NCBI GenBank assembly: GCA_913065125.1
Contig: CAJYAG010000001.1
Location: 806,001-870,000 of the forward strand
DNA: 64,000 nucleotides
Reading direction: 5' to 3'
DNA from: an uncultured Flavobacteriaceae bacterium
Lineage (GTDB): Bacteria > Bacteroidota > Bacteroidia > Flavobacteriales > Flavobacteriaceae
Shown here: positions 37,601 through 46,333 of the stretch, piece after piece
Layout of the letters: each line of letters opens with the position of its first letter
Numbering within the stretch: position 1 is the stretch's first letter
Made by a program: the position numbers and the translations under genes
The notes under the pieces: model-generated
What the model was told of the DNA's origin: nothing
What the model saw: the letters and a program-made list of their open reading frames with translations, nothing else
Databases searched by the model: none

Positions 37601-38279
37601 TAAAAACGCAACATTATTAAAAGAAGTAAAAATTAAGAGTACAAAAAAGTATGAAAAGAAAAACATTACTAATTACGACAGGGATAATATGTCTGGATAC
37701 AATATGGTACCAGATCATACAATTTTAACTGAAAAAATGAGCCATGGTGAACATTTACTTGATGTTTTAGCAGATATTCCTGGATTAGAATATATTCAAA
37801 ACAGAATTCATATTAGAAGAAATCCAAAACCAGCTTTATGGATTATAGATGGAATGGAAGTTTTAGAATTACCTTACAACATGGATTTTGCAAATATTGA
37901 AAAAATTGAAATCTTAAAAAGCGTAATAAGTACTGCTATTTACGGGCCAAGGGGCGTAAATGGAATTATTATATTTAAAACCAAAACAGCTAAATTAAAA
38001 AATTCTAAAATTGATTTTGCTCCAAAGGCAATTATCAACGGACATTCTAAATATACCGAATTTTACACCCCAAAATTTGATGCAAAATCAGACGTAAAAT
38101 CTTATAACGAATTTAAAACTACACTCTATTGGAATCCAATTTTATTTACTGATAAAGACGGAAAAGCAACTATTTATTTTGACAAACCTAAAGAGGTTAA
38201 GAATCTTCAAATTACAATTGAAGGCTTATCAAAATATGGAAATCCTGGTGTTTTAATCAAAACTTTAGAAGAAAAATAA
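34644..38279 (+). CDS. Carboxypeptidase-regulatory/MG2/TonB-plug surface protein
   Basis: A 1211-residue protein. The ATG at 34644 gives a signal sequence (YLFFKLILSCLLTFYTI); a further-upstream in-frame ATG at 34494 lies inside the previous gene and is rejected. Order: carboxypeptidase-regulatory-like beta domain (about 45-130, IQGKVIDKNTGKAIPFCSIV); a DUF5686-like region (about 130-430); an alpha-2-macroglobulin MG2-like domain (about 450-560, KVYLHTDKDLLTENENLWF); more beta domains; a TonB-plug-like domain (about 1030-1120, ILTEKMSHGEHLLDVLADIPGLEY to VISTAIYGPRGVNGIIIFKT); and the tail YWNPILFTDKDGKATIYF. No beta-barrel follows the plug, so it is not an ordinary receptor. Probably an envelope protein of unknown role. 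Confidence 0.8.
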   Translation: MKNSNYLFFKLILSCLLTFYTINFHSYENSNTSFSTFQTSINNFTIQGKVIDKNTGKAIPFCSIVIDGTFTGTSSNELGEFEIKVDTLPAKLIFTHLNYDEQTIHITSNKNLVIKLTPFVHELEEVIISNKKDFYAYELAKKAFRRADVYARNKKYGKAYYRQNSKNGDEYSEFSEIIYDIKYSTEGIDDWDILEGRYALKGGTVNNRNYTLLSRILKSFQQNSEDLIFPLRDNIDHFYNVKVIQKIKTKNGQIAVVSFDPFSKIKTPILKAEAYINIETNELLKLTATLENDDFKAVNFKDENAEKKKYVLTYEMAFKKDSVFDLVMDYMKVDQKFDYYRNDSLKTQVTSTSTLSFFEHYSPDSRKRLGRQFGNNESDWQKLNTIGYNQEFWRENAIVKRTPIEEEVINSFERNSSFESIFFNTRDQISLTQSNISDDIFIQEIEKNILNYNSYKPVEKVYLHTDKDLLTENENLWFSAYVTLGTKHHYSFASKVLYIDLINPKGEIIQNQTIPLEEGRGKGSLKTPKNSVSGDYQIRAYTKWMQNFDEAFFFTKTIKIVSKNTTKTPLNNTNIDLQFFPEGGSIIAEINGRVAFKAIGIDGLGKEVKGKIVDSNNNFISNIKSIENGAGVFNFNPKLGETYTAIVNNDLKFKLPKTQSIGYKMLVSNINPKNIKVKVQATENLRGKKFYVVGHIHNEKYYQGKFEFGGKLLVDFEIPKNKLPTGIFKLTLFSEEGIPMAERAVFVNNNNELNITATIDNSKPILNNKIKVDIDMKDDRNWPVSTGVSISVTDADKFNRKENSTNILTQLLFESDLKGFVENPGLFFNKSNRATRYRLELVMLTHGWRNINWKKIKNDALVKLNKHPFEQGIKISGVAKKSGNILLFKKIKMVALSENEYATYTATTNDKGEFTIENFNNVGETKINFNEIGNDGKLIEVDVVLNTTKSTKNLPSNFRSFTKEPSENDVKYSKLTSLNLINDSINKNATLLKEVKIKSTKKYEKKNITNYDRDNMSGYNMVPDHTILTEKMSHGEHLLDVLADIPGLEYIQNRIHIRRNPKPALWIIDGMEVLELPYNMDFANIEKIEILKSVISTAIYGPRGVNGIIIFKTKTAKLKNSKIDFAPKAIINGHSKYTEFYTPKFDAKSDVKSYNEFKTTLYWNPILFTDKDGKATIYFDKPKEVKNLQITIEGLSKYGNPGVLIKTLEEK

Positions 38280-38410
38280 AAACACAAACTTCAATGTAAT
38301 TACACCTTCTAATTCTCACTTTTTATTTTTTGGCACGTTCTTTGAAAAATATCAATCAACGAGGAAGCTGAAAACCGAAAAGAGTAGGCACAATTAAATA
38401 CCTAGAAATT

Positions 38411-39172
38411 ATGAAAAGAGGATTACTATTATTGTTAGGATTATTGTCTTTTGTTACTGTACAATCAAACGACTTTAATGCATCAGCTAAAAAAACTATT
38501 CATACAAATCGATATGATGAAGCGGTAACTTTTATTGAAAAAGGAATTCAATTTCATGTATTTTTAAACGGTGAATTTGAATTTAATAGCTTAACCAGAA
38601 ATTCTAACTACCATAACTACAACGGTAGAACTTACGGTAATAATTCACTTAGAATTGATAGAGATTATAGAGGTAGAATAAAACGAATTGGAAGAAACTA
38701 CATTCGCTATGATTACAGAGGAAATGTTACTAAAATAGGTAATATTAAACTGTATTACAAAAGAGGATTATTAAGACGTATTGGCGATTTAAAAATTTCT
38801 TATAATAAATGGGGCGAACCTTATTTTTATGGAAATGTAAACAGATATTCTAATTACGATTCTGATTTTCATATTTCAATAAACATTGGTCCAATTTTTA
38901 GTTATAATGATCGATTTTTCTATAATAGAAGTTTTAACAACAACTATAAGAAATATAGAGAAGATAAAAACTACTACTATTATAAAGCAAACCCAAATGC
39001 TAAGGTTGATCAGGGAAATAAAATTATTAAAAGAAGAAAAGCTACTGTAACTACTAGAAAAAACACAGTAAAAACAAAAAGAAAAGTAGTTCCCAATAAA
39101 AGCAATAAAAGAGTAAAAAAAGAAACTACGAAAAAGAAAGGTAATAAAGTGTATGAAAAAAGAAGGAGTTAA
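38411..39172 (+). CDS. Basic, Tyr/Asn/Arg-rich secreted protein of unknown function
   Basis: A 253-residue protein with a short signal peptide (GLLLLLGLLSFVTVQS). The middle (about 65-175) is rich in Tyr, Asn, Arg and Gly, with the quasi-repeat DYRGRIKRIG, DYRGNVTKIG, LRRIGDLKISYNKWG. The last ~60 residues are strongly basic, with Lys/Arg runs (KKETTKKKGNKVYEKRRS). The pattern suggests binding to an acidic polymer or cell-wall component, but no family is recognised. It ends at a terminator shared with the convergent ettA gene. Confidence 0.7.
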   Translation: MKRGLLLLLGLLSFVTVQSNDFNASAKKTIHTNRYDEAVTFIEKGIQFHVFLNGEFEFNSLTRNSNYHNYNGRTYGNNSLRIDRDYRGRIKRIGRNYIRYDYRGNVTKIGNIKLYYKRGLLRRIGDLKISYNKWGEPYFYGNVNRYSNYDSDFHISINIGPIFSYNDRFFYNRSFNNNYKKYREDKNYYYYKANPNAKVDQGNKIIKRRKATVTTRKNTVKTKRKVVPNKSNKRVKKETTKKKGNKVYEKRRS

Positions 39173-39180
39173 ACATCGCA

Positions 39181-39210
39181 AAAAAAACCCCGCTATTAGC
39201 GGGATTTTTT
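39181..39210. terminator. Bidirectional terminator between the basic secreted protein and ettA
   Basis: AAAAAAA-CCCGCTATTAGCGGG-ATTTTTT: the hairpin CCCGCT/AGCGGG is flanked by As on one side and Ts on the other, so it can stop transcripts from both convergent genes. Confidence 0.9.
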
Positions 39211-39215
39211 ATGTA

Positions 39216-40907
39216 TTAACGAATCAATTTTTTATACTTAATACGTTTCGGAATTAGATCTCCGCCCAAACGTTTCTTTTTATTCTCTTCGTAATCGGTG
39301 AAAGAACCTTCAAAGAAATACACTTGACTATCGCCTTCAAAAGCTAAGATATGAGTACAAACTCTATCTAAAAACCATCTATCGTGACTAATTACAACAG
39401 CACAACCAGCAAAATTTTCTAAACCTTCTTCTAATGCTCTAAGTGTATTTACATCCAAATCATTTGTTGGTTCATCCAATAAAAGAACGTTTCCTTCTTC
39501 TTTCAACGTCATTGCTAAATGCAATCTATTTCGTTCTCCACCAGAAAGCATTGAAACTTTCTTGTTTTGTTCGCTTCCAGCAAAATTAAATCGGCTTAAA
39601 TAAGCTCTAGAATTTACTTGCTTTCCTCCCATCATCACCAATTCTTGTCCGTCAGAAAAGTTTTCCCAAATTGATTTATCAGCATCTATATTAGAATGAC
39701 TTTGATCTACGTAAGCAATCTTCGCAGTTTCTCCAACTTTAAAACTTCCTTTATCAGGAGTTTCTTCGCCCATAATCATTTTAAAAATGGTTGTTTTCCC
39801 TGCTCCATTCGGACCAATAATTCCAACTATTCCAGCTTGCGGTAAATTAAATTCTAAATTTTCGTATAATAATTTATCTCCATACGCTTTAGAAACTCCA
39901 GTTGCTTCTATCACATTTGTACCTAAACGTGGACCATTTGGAATGTAAATTTCCAACTTTTCGTCCATTTGTTTTTGATCTTGACTCATCAACTTGTCGT
40001 AATTCTTCAAACGCGCTTTTTGCTTTGTTTGACGTCCTTTAGCTCCTTGACGAACCCAATCTAATTCTCGTTCTAACGTTTTTTGACGTTTAGATGCTGT
40101 TTTACTTTCTTGTGCTAAACGTTTTGATTTTTGATCTAACCAAGAAGAATAATTTCCTTTCCAAGGAATTCCTTCTCCTCTATCCAATTCTAAAATCCAA
40201 CCAGCAACATTATCCAAGAAATATCTATCGTGCGTTACGGCAATTACAGTTCCTTTGTATTGTGCTAAATGATGCTCTAACCAATGCACAGATTCTGCAT
40301 CCAAGTGGTTGGTTGGCTCATCCAATAATAAAATTTCTGGTTCTTGTAATAATAGTCTACATAAAGCAACTCTACGTCTTTCTCCTCCAGACAAAACAGA
40401 AATTAATTTATCTGGTTCTGGCGTACGCAACGCATCCATTGCAATTTCTAGTTTTGTATCTAATTCCCAAGCGTTTGATGCATCAATTTTATCTTGCAAT
40501 TCTGCTTGTTGATTCATTAACTTTTCCATTTTATCTGGATCAGAATATACTTCTTCTAAACCAAACATCTCGTTAATTTTATTGTACTCGTCTAAAATTG
40601 CAACGGTTTCTGCAACGCCTTCTTTTACAATTTCTATGACCGTTTTTGTTTCGTCTAATGCTGGTTCTTGTTCTAAATAACCCACATTATAACCAGGAGA
40701 AAAAACAACATCACCTTGATAGTTTTTTTCTTTACCAGCAATTATTCTTAATAAAGTTGATTTACCAGATCCGTTTAAACCTAGAATTCCGATTTTAGCT
40801 CCGTAAAAGAAACTTAAGTAAATATCTTTTAAAACTTGTTTGTTTGTACTTTGATAGGTTTTAGAAACCTTATTCATCGAAAAGATGACTTTCTTATCGT
40901 CTGACAT
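39216..40907 (-). CDS. ettA: Energy-dependent translational throttle protein EttA (ABC-F)
   Basis: A 563-residue ABC-F protein with two ATPase cassettes: Walker A GLNGSGKST and GPNGAGKTT, signatures LSGGERRR and LSGGERNR, Walker B LLLLDEPTNHLDAESV and LLLDEPTNDLDVN. Between them is the P-site tRNA-interaction linker (SKTASKRQKTLERELDWVRQ). The N-terminal IFSMNKVSKTY and the arm region fit EttA. It binds the ribosome E site and regulates the first steps of translation according to ATP/ADP ratio. It is the last gene before the convergent terminator. Confidence 0.96.
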   Translation of the reverse strand: MSDDKKVIFSMNKVSKTYQSTNKQVLKDIYLSFFYGAKIGILGLNGSGKSTLLRIIAGKEKNYQGDVVFSPGYNVGYLEQEPALDETKTVIEIVKEGVAETVAILDEYNKINEMFGLEEVYSDPDKMEKLMNQQAELQDKIDASNAWELDTKLEIAMDALRTPEPDKLISVLSGGERRRVALCRLLLQEPEILLLDEPTNHLDAESVHWLEHHLAQYKGTVIAVTHDRYFLDNVAGWILELDRGEGIPWKGNYSSWLDQKSKRLAQESKTASKRQKTLERELDWVRQGAKGRQTKQKARLKNYDKLMSQDQKQMDEKLEIYIPNGPRLGTNVIEATGVSKAYGDKLLYENLEFNLPQAGIVGIIGPNGAGKTTIFKMIMGEETPDKGSFKVGETAKIAYVDQSHSNIDADKSIWENFSDGQELVMMGGKQVNSRAYLSRFNFAGSEQNKKVSMLSGGERNRLHLAMTLKEEGNVLLLDEPTNDLDVNTLRALEEGLENFAGCAVVISHDRWFLDRVCTHILAFEGDSQVYFFEGSFTDYEENKKKRLGGDLIPKRIKYKKLIR

Positions 40908-40978
40908 TTTTATATTTTTGAGAAATTATTATTTTGAAATTGTAGCTAAAAACTGCTACTAAAAACTGTAAACTTAAT

Positions 40979-41161
40979 TTACACTCTTCCTTTTAAAGCA
41001 TTAAATACCCATGCTACTGCAAAGAAACCAACTCCAACTGCAGCAAAACCCCAACCTGCGACATCATCATATCTAAAAGCTCCAAGAGCAATTAAGCCTA
41101 AGCCTACAAGAATCATAATAAATGTAGCCCACGCTAATACGGTATTTTTGTTCATTGCCAT
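40979..41161 (-). CDS. Small membrane protein of the CAL67264 type
   Basis: A 60-residue protein with two predicted helices separated by RYDDVAGWG (LAWATFIMILVGLGLIALGAF and FAAVGVGFFAVAWVFNALKG). It matches the small CAL67264-type membrane protein commonly found beside ettA in Flavobacteriia. The function is unknown. A perfect DnaA-box-like 9-mer lies upstream (41207-41215). Confidence 0.75.
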   Translation of the reverse strand: MAMNKNTVLAWATFIMILVGLGLIALGAFRYDDVAGWGFAAVGVGFFAVAWVFNALKGRV

Positions 41162-41206
41162 AATCGTTCTGTTTTTAATAGTTGAAAAGCAAATATCGTA
41201 ATTATT

Positions 41207-41215
41207 TGTGGATAA
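41207..41215 (+). promoter_or_regulatory. Single perfect DnaA box
   Basis: TGTGGATAA, an exact match to the DnaA box (complement of TTATCCACA), lies in the spacer upstream of the small membrane protein. One box alone is not evidence of an origin. Confidence 0.3.
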
Positions 41216-41238
41216 AAATAGTTAGAAATGAATGAGTT

Positions 41239-43374
<2,136 letters not shown>

Positions 43375-43381
43375 TTATAAA

Positions 43382-44089
43382 TTAACTCATAGGAACATCT
43401 ATCACCAATAATTTACTTTGTTGATTTGCCTTAATAACAACCTTTTCTATTTCAGAAATCCCAATGGCATCTCTTTTTTGTAATTTTTCATCAGCAATTA
43501 AAATCTCTCCTTCTATTAAAAAAAAATAAGCCCCATTTTTAAGTTGGTACTCCGTTGTAAAATTAGCCTCTAAATCTATCATAGAAATATATGCTTGCTG
43601 ATGTATCGGCAAAGATCCTTTTACTTGATTGCTTTTTGGAGAAACCAACGTTTGAAATTTGTTGTGTCTTCCATTTTCATCAAAAGTTTTTTGATCATAA
43701 TATGGCGTGCTATTTTCTGTTTCTGGAATAATCCATAATTGCAAAAAATTAACTTCGTTCGTTGTACTATCGTTAAATTCTGAATGTGTTACACCTATTC
43801 CTGCACTCATCACTTGCACTTCTCCTACTTCTATAGAACGTTTATTATCCATATTATCTTTATGTGACAAAGCTCCCGAAATCGGAATAGAAATAATTTC
43901 CATATTTTTATGTGGATGCGTACCAAAACCCATTTTAGGTTGCACAATATCATCATTTAAAACACGTAACATCCCAAAATTCATTCTTTCGTGATTTTGA
44001 TATCCTGCAAAACTAAACGTATGGTGTGATGTTAACCAACCATGATTTGCAACACCTCTTGTTGCTGATTTGTGAATTATTTTTTTCAT
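43382..44089 (-). CDS. Pirin family protein (YhhW-like)
   Basis: A 235-residue bicupin pirin. The metal-binding cupin is near the N terminus: GWLTSHHTFSFAGY, then FGTHPHKNMEIISIPISG and GVTHSEFNDS, with the His/Glu ligands expected. Length is typical of YhhW-type pirins, some of which show quercetin 2,3-dioxygenase activity. It lies 12 bases downstream of a second pirin gene. The pairing with a MarR regulator and FMN reductase points to a response to electrophiles, redox compounds or aromatics. Confidence 0.9.
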   Translation of the reverse strand: MKKIIHKSATRGVANHGWLTSHHTFSFAGYQNHERMNFGMLRVLNDDIVQPKMGFGTHPHKNMEIISIPISGALSHKDNMDNKRSIEVGEVQVMSAGIGVTHSEFNDSTTNEVNFLQLWIIPETENSTPYYDQKTFDENGRHNKFQTLVSPKSNQVKGSLPIHQQAYISMIDLEANFTTEYQLKNGAYFFLIEGEILIADEKLQKRDAIGISEIEKVVIKANQQSKLLVIDVPMS

Positions 44090-44101
44090 TTTTCCTTTAT
44101 T

Positions 44102-44974
44102 TTAATATAAATATCCCATTTTTCCTTGCTGAAAATCACGCATTGCTTCTAAAATTTCCGTCTGGGTATTCATAACATATGGTCCGTATTGAGCTACTTT
44201 TTCTTTAATAGGTTCTCCTGAAATAACAATTAGTTTGCTCTCTTTTATTGTTGTTATTATTTTAATTGTATTTCCGTCTGTATTAAAAACTGCTAGTTGG
44301 TTTTTTCCTTTAGCTAAAGTTGTTGTATTATTTACTTGTACTTCTCCACCCAACAAATACACACAACTTTGGTGTGTTTCTGGAATCTCAATTTCTAATT
44401 CCCCTTTTCCAGTTGCTTCAATCATAAATACATTAACCGAAGTTTGAGTTTTTATTTTTCCAAACTTTCCGCTTTGCTCTCCTGCAACAATTTTTAAATG
44501 GATGTTTTTCGAAGTATCTTTAATAACTGGAATTTCATCACTTTTTACATGTTGATATGCTGGAGTTATCATTTTATATTTTGCTGGTAAATTTAACCAC
44601 AACTGAATTCCCTCTAAATCACCCCCTTTTTTTACAAACTCTTTTGTGGGACCTTCAGCATGGATAATTCCACTTCCTGCAGTTGTCCATTGTACATCTC
44701 CAGATTTTACAACACTTTCATTTCCTAAAGAATCCCTGTGCAATTGTTCTCCTTGAAATAACAACGTGATTGGTTCAAATCCTCTGTGTGGATGCGGTCC
44801 TAAATCAAATGGATTGTTAAACTCGTTAATTGCAAACGGCCCATAATGATGCAATAAAAGAAACGGATCTACATTTTCTACATCTGCAGTTGGAATTGGT
44901 TGTCTCAAACGGATTGGCCCCATATTTACCAACGGACTTTCTCCTAAGTGTTGAATACTTTTATATGTTTTCAT
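44102..44974 (-). CDS. Pirin family protein (long form)
   Basis: A 290-residue pirin of the longer type, with an N-terminal cupin (DPFLLLHHYGP, HPHRGFEPITLLFQGE, GSGIIHAEGP) and a C-terminal pirin domain (GEPIKEKVAQYGPYVMNT). Iron-coordinating His and Glu residues are in place. It sits 7 bases after the MarR gene and 12 bases before the other pirin, so the two are translated together. The two pirins are distinct paralogues rather than recent duplicates. Confidence 0.92.
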   Translation of the reverse strand: MKTYKSIQHLGESPLVNMGPIRLRQPIPTADVENVDPFLLLHHYGPFAINEFNNPFDLGPHPHRGFEPITLLFQGEQLHRDSLGNESVVKSGDVQWTTAGSGIIHAEGPTKEFVKKGGDLEGIQLWLNLPAKYKMITPAYQHVKSDEIPVIKDTSKNIHLKIVAGEQSGKFGKIKTQTSVNVFMIEATGKGELEIEIPETHQSCVYLLGGEVQVNNTTTLAKGKNQLAVFNTDGNTIKIITTIKESKLIVISGEPIKEKVAQYGPYVMNTQTEILEAMRDFQQGKMGYLY

Positions 44975-44981
44975 TATTTTT

Positions 44982-45419
44982 TCATCTAATTTTATCTAGC
45001 AAATTACTTAACGTTTTTGCTTCTTCTTCTGTAAGATTGTCCATAAAATTGATGTTATTTTGGTCATCAATTTTTGTTAATAATTGCAATCCTGCATCAG
45101 AAATATTGATGTAAACTACTCTTCTATCGTGATCACAACGTTCTCTTTCTATGAGATTCTTATCACACAGTTTATCCATTAATCGAGTAGCATTTGGAGC
45201 ACGCTCAATCATTCTTTCTTTTATCAACTGAACTTTAATTGGCTTTACCGCTCCTCTTAAAATCCTTAAAATATTATACTGCTGAGGTGAAATTCCGTAT
45301 GGTTTAAAGAATTCTGATTCTTTACTACTTAGCCAATTCGCAGTATATTTTATGTTGATGAGCGCTTTTACTTTGTTGTTTTTAAATTTCGAATTGATGT
45401 CTTTAGAAATGTCTCCCAT
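44982..45419 (-). CDS. MarR-family transcriptional regulator
   Basis: A 145-residue winged-helix protein: FKPYGISPQQYNILRILRG (first helices), IKVQLIKERMIERAPNATRLM (recognition helix region), and the wing CDHDRRVVYINISDAG. The DRR element in the wing is typical of MarR. It is located in the middle of the redox/pirin operon, so it probably represses that operon. A candidate operator is the palindrome at 46241-46256. A single Cys (C119-region CDKNLIERERCDHD) gives possible redox-sensing residues. Confidence 0.92.
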   Translation of the reverse strand: MGDISKDINSKFKNNKVKALINIKYTANWLSSKESEFFKPYGISPQQYNILRILRGAVKPIKVQLIKERMIERAPNATRLMDKLCDKNLIERERCDHDRRVVYINISDAGLQLLTKIDDQNNINFMDNLTEEEAKTLSNLLDKIR

Positions 45420-45432
45420 AAGATATTATTTT

Positions 45433-45663
45433 CTACAAATTATTTAATTGATAAGAAAGTGCTTTTGACGGACATTGATCAATTTGATTTTTTATCTGTT
45501 CGTTTGTGGCTCCATCTAATTGTATCCATGGTTTTTCTCTCGGATCAAAAACTTCTAACAAACCTTTCCAACATTTCTTAGAATGTGTACACATATGTGG
45601 TTGCCAAACAACAGTAATCTCTTCATTACTATATGTTTTTTTGAGTTGCTTTTTTTCTTCCAT
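45433..45663 (-). CDS. YjdI-like Fe-S cluster protein
   Basis: A 76-residue protein matching YjdI: PHMCTHSKKCWKGLLEVFD, then REKPWIQLD, then IDQCPSKALSY. Three cysteines (C25, C31 and one near 68) plus a His in the loop fit the pattern of this single-cluster ferredoxin-like family. It probably carries electrons for the neighbouring flavin reductase or pirins. It lies 12-14 bases from both flanking genes in the same operon. Confidence 0.88.
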   Translation of the reverse strand: MEEKKQLKKTYSNEEITVVWQPHMCTHSKKCWKGLLEVFDPREKPWIQLDGATNEQIKNQIDQCPSKALSYQLNNL

Positions 45664-45674
45664 AATTTCTAGTT

Positions 45675-46199
45675 TTAAATTACTAATTGAAACTCTTTTA
45701 TTGCTTTTAATAATCCTTCTTTTAATTCAGGGTTTTGTATTTCATCATTTTTAAAATGATCGTAAAAATTAGGTAAAGAAAATGTTGAAACGATGTTTGC
45801 ACCCATACGCGGAAAAGTAGTTACGGCTGTTTCTAAAACAGATTTTCCACCTCTTGCTCCTGGCGAAGTTGCTAATAACAAAACTGGCTTCTCTTTAAAT
45901 ACTTTTCTATCAATTCTAGAAACCCAATCAAAAATATTTTTAAATGCAGCCGAATAAGATCCATTGTGTTCCGCTAAAGAAACTACAAAACCATCATAAT
46001 TATTTAACAGTTTATTAAATTTCAAAGCTGCTTTTGGAAAACCCTCTGCTTCAATATCTATACTAAAAATTGGTAATTGATAATCATTTAAATCGGCAAC
46101 ATCATATGTTTCATCAACCAAAGAAGCGGCATAAACTGCCAATTGTTTATTAATTGATGATGTACTATTACTACCTGCAAATGCTAAAACTTTCTTCAT
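45675..46199 (-). CDS. NAD(P)H-dependent FMN reductase
   Basis: A 174-residue flavodoxin-like protein. FMN phosphate loop GSNSTSSINKQLA is at the N terminus, with SLAEHNGSYSAAFKNIFDWVSR and LLLATSPGARGGKSVLE in the flavin-contact positions. This is the ArsH/ChrR/YieF type, which reduces FMN, quinones or azo compounds. It is the first gene of the five-gene operon, starting behind the palindrome-overlapped promoter. Confidence 0.9.
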   Translation of the reverse strand: MKKVLAFAGSNSTSSINKQLAVYAASLVDETYDVADLNDYQLPIFSIDIEAEGFPKAALKFNKLLNNYDGFVVSLAEHNGSYSAAFKNIFDWVSRIDRKVFKEKPVLLLATSPGARGGKSVLETAVTTFPRMGANIVSTFSLPNFYDHFKNDEIQNPELKEGLLKAIKEFQLVI

Positions 46200-46218
46200 T
46201 TTCTTTTATTATTTGACA

Positions 46219-46256
46219 CAAATTTAAGAATAATTATTTTATTTTCCAAGGAAAAT
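46219..46256 (-). promoter_or_regulatory. Promoter of the redox/pirin operon with overlapping palindromic operator
   Basis: On the minus strand there is a -7 box TAAATTTG (46219-46226) and a -33 TTG (46247-46249), with a 20-base spacer. This is the Bacteroidota consensus arrangement. The perfect palindrome ATTTTCC-AA-GGAAAAT (46241-46256) covers the -33 element, and a half-site TATTTCCAAG follows. The MarR regulator encoded three genes downstream is the obvious candidate to bind here. The box matches are seen; the binding is inferred. Confidence 0.65.
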
Positions 46257-46333
46257 ATTTCCAAGTAATATATTGGTGTAAATAATAACTCATTTTTGTA
46301 CCTTAGCGTTTCAATTTTTATACACATTATTTA

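Noticed and set aside
40094..40576. A 160-codon plus-strand frame inside ettA
   Set aside because: Antisense shadow of the ABC-F gene, whose own motifs are continuous across this stretch.
41207..41215. Origin-related site upstream of the small membrane protein gene
   Set aside because: A single 9-mer DnaA box can occur by chance in AT-rich DNA.
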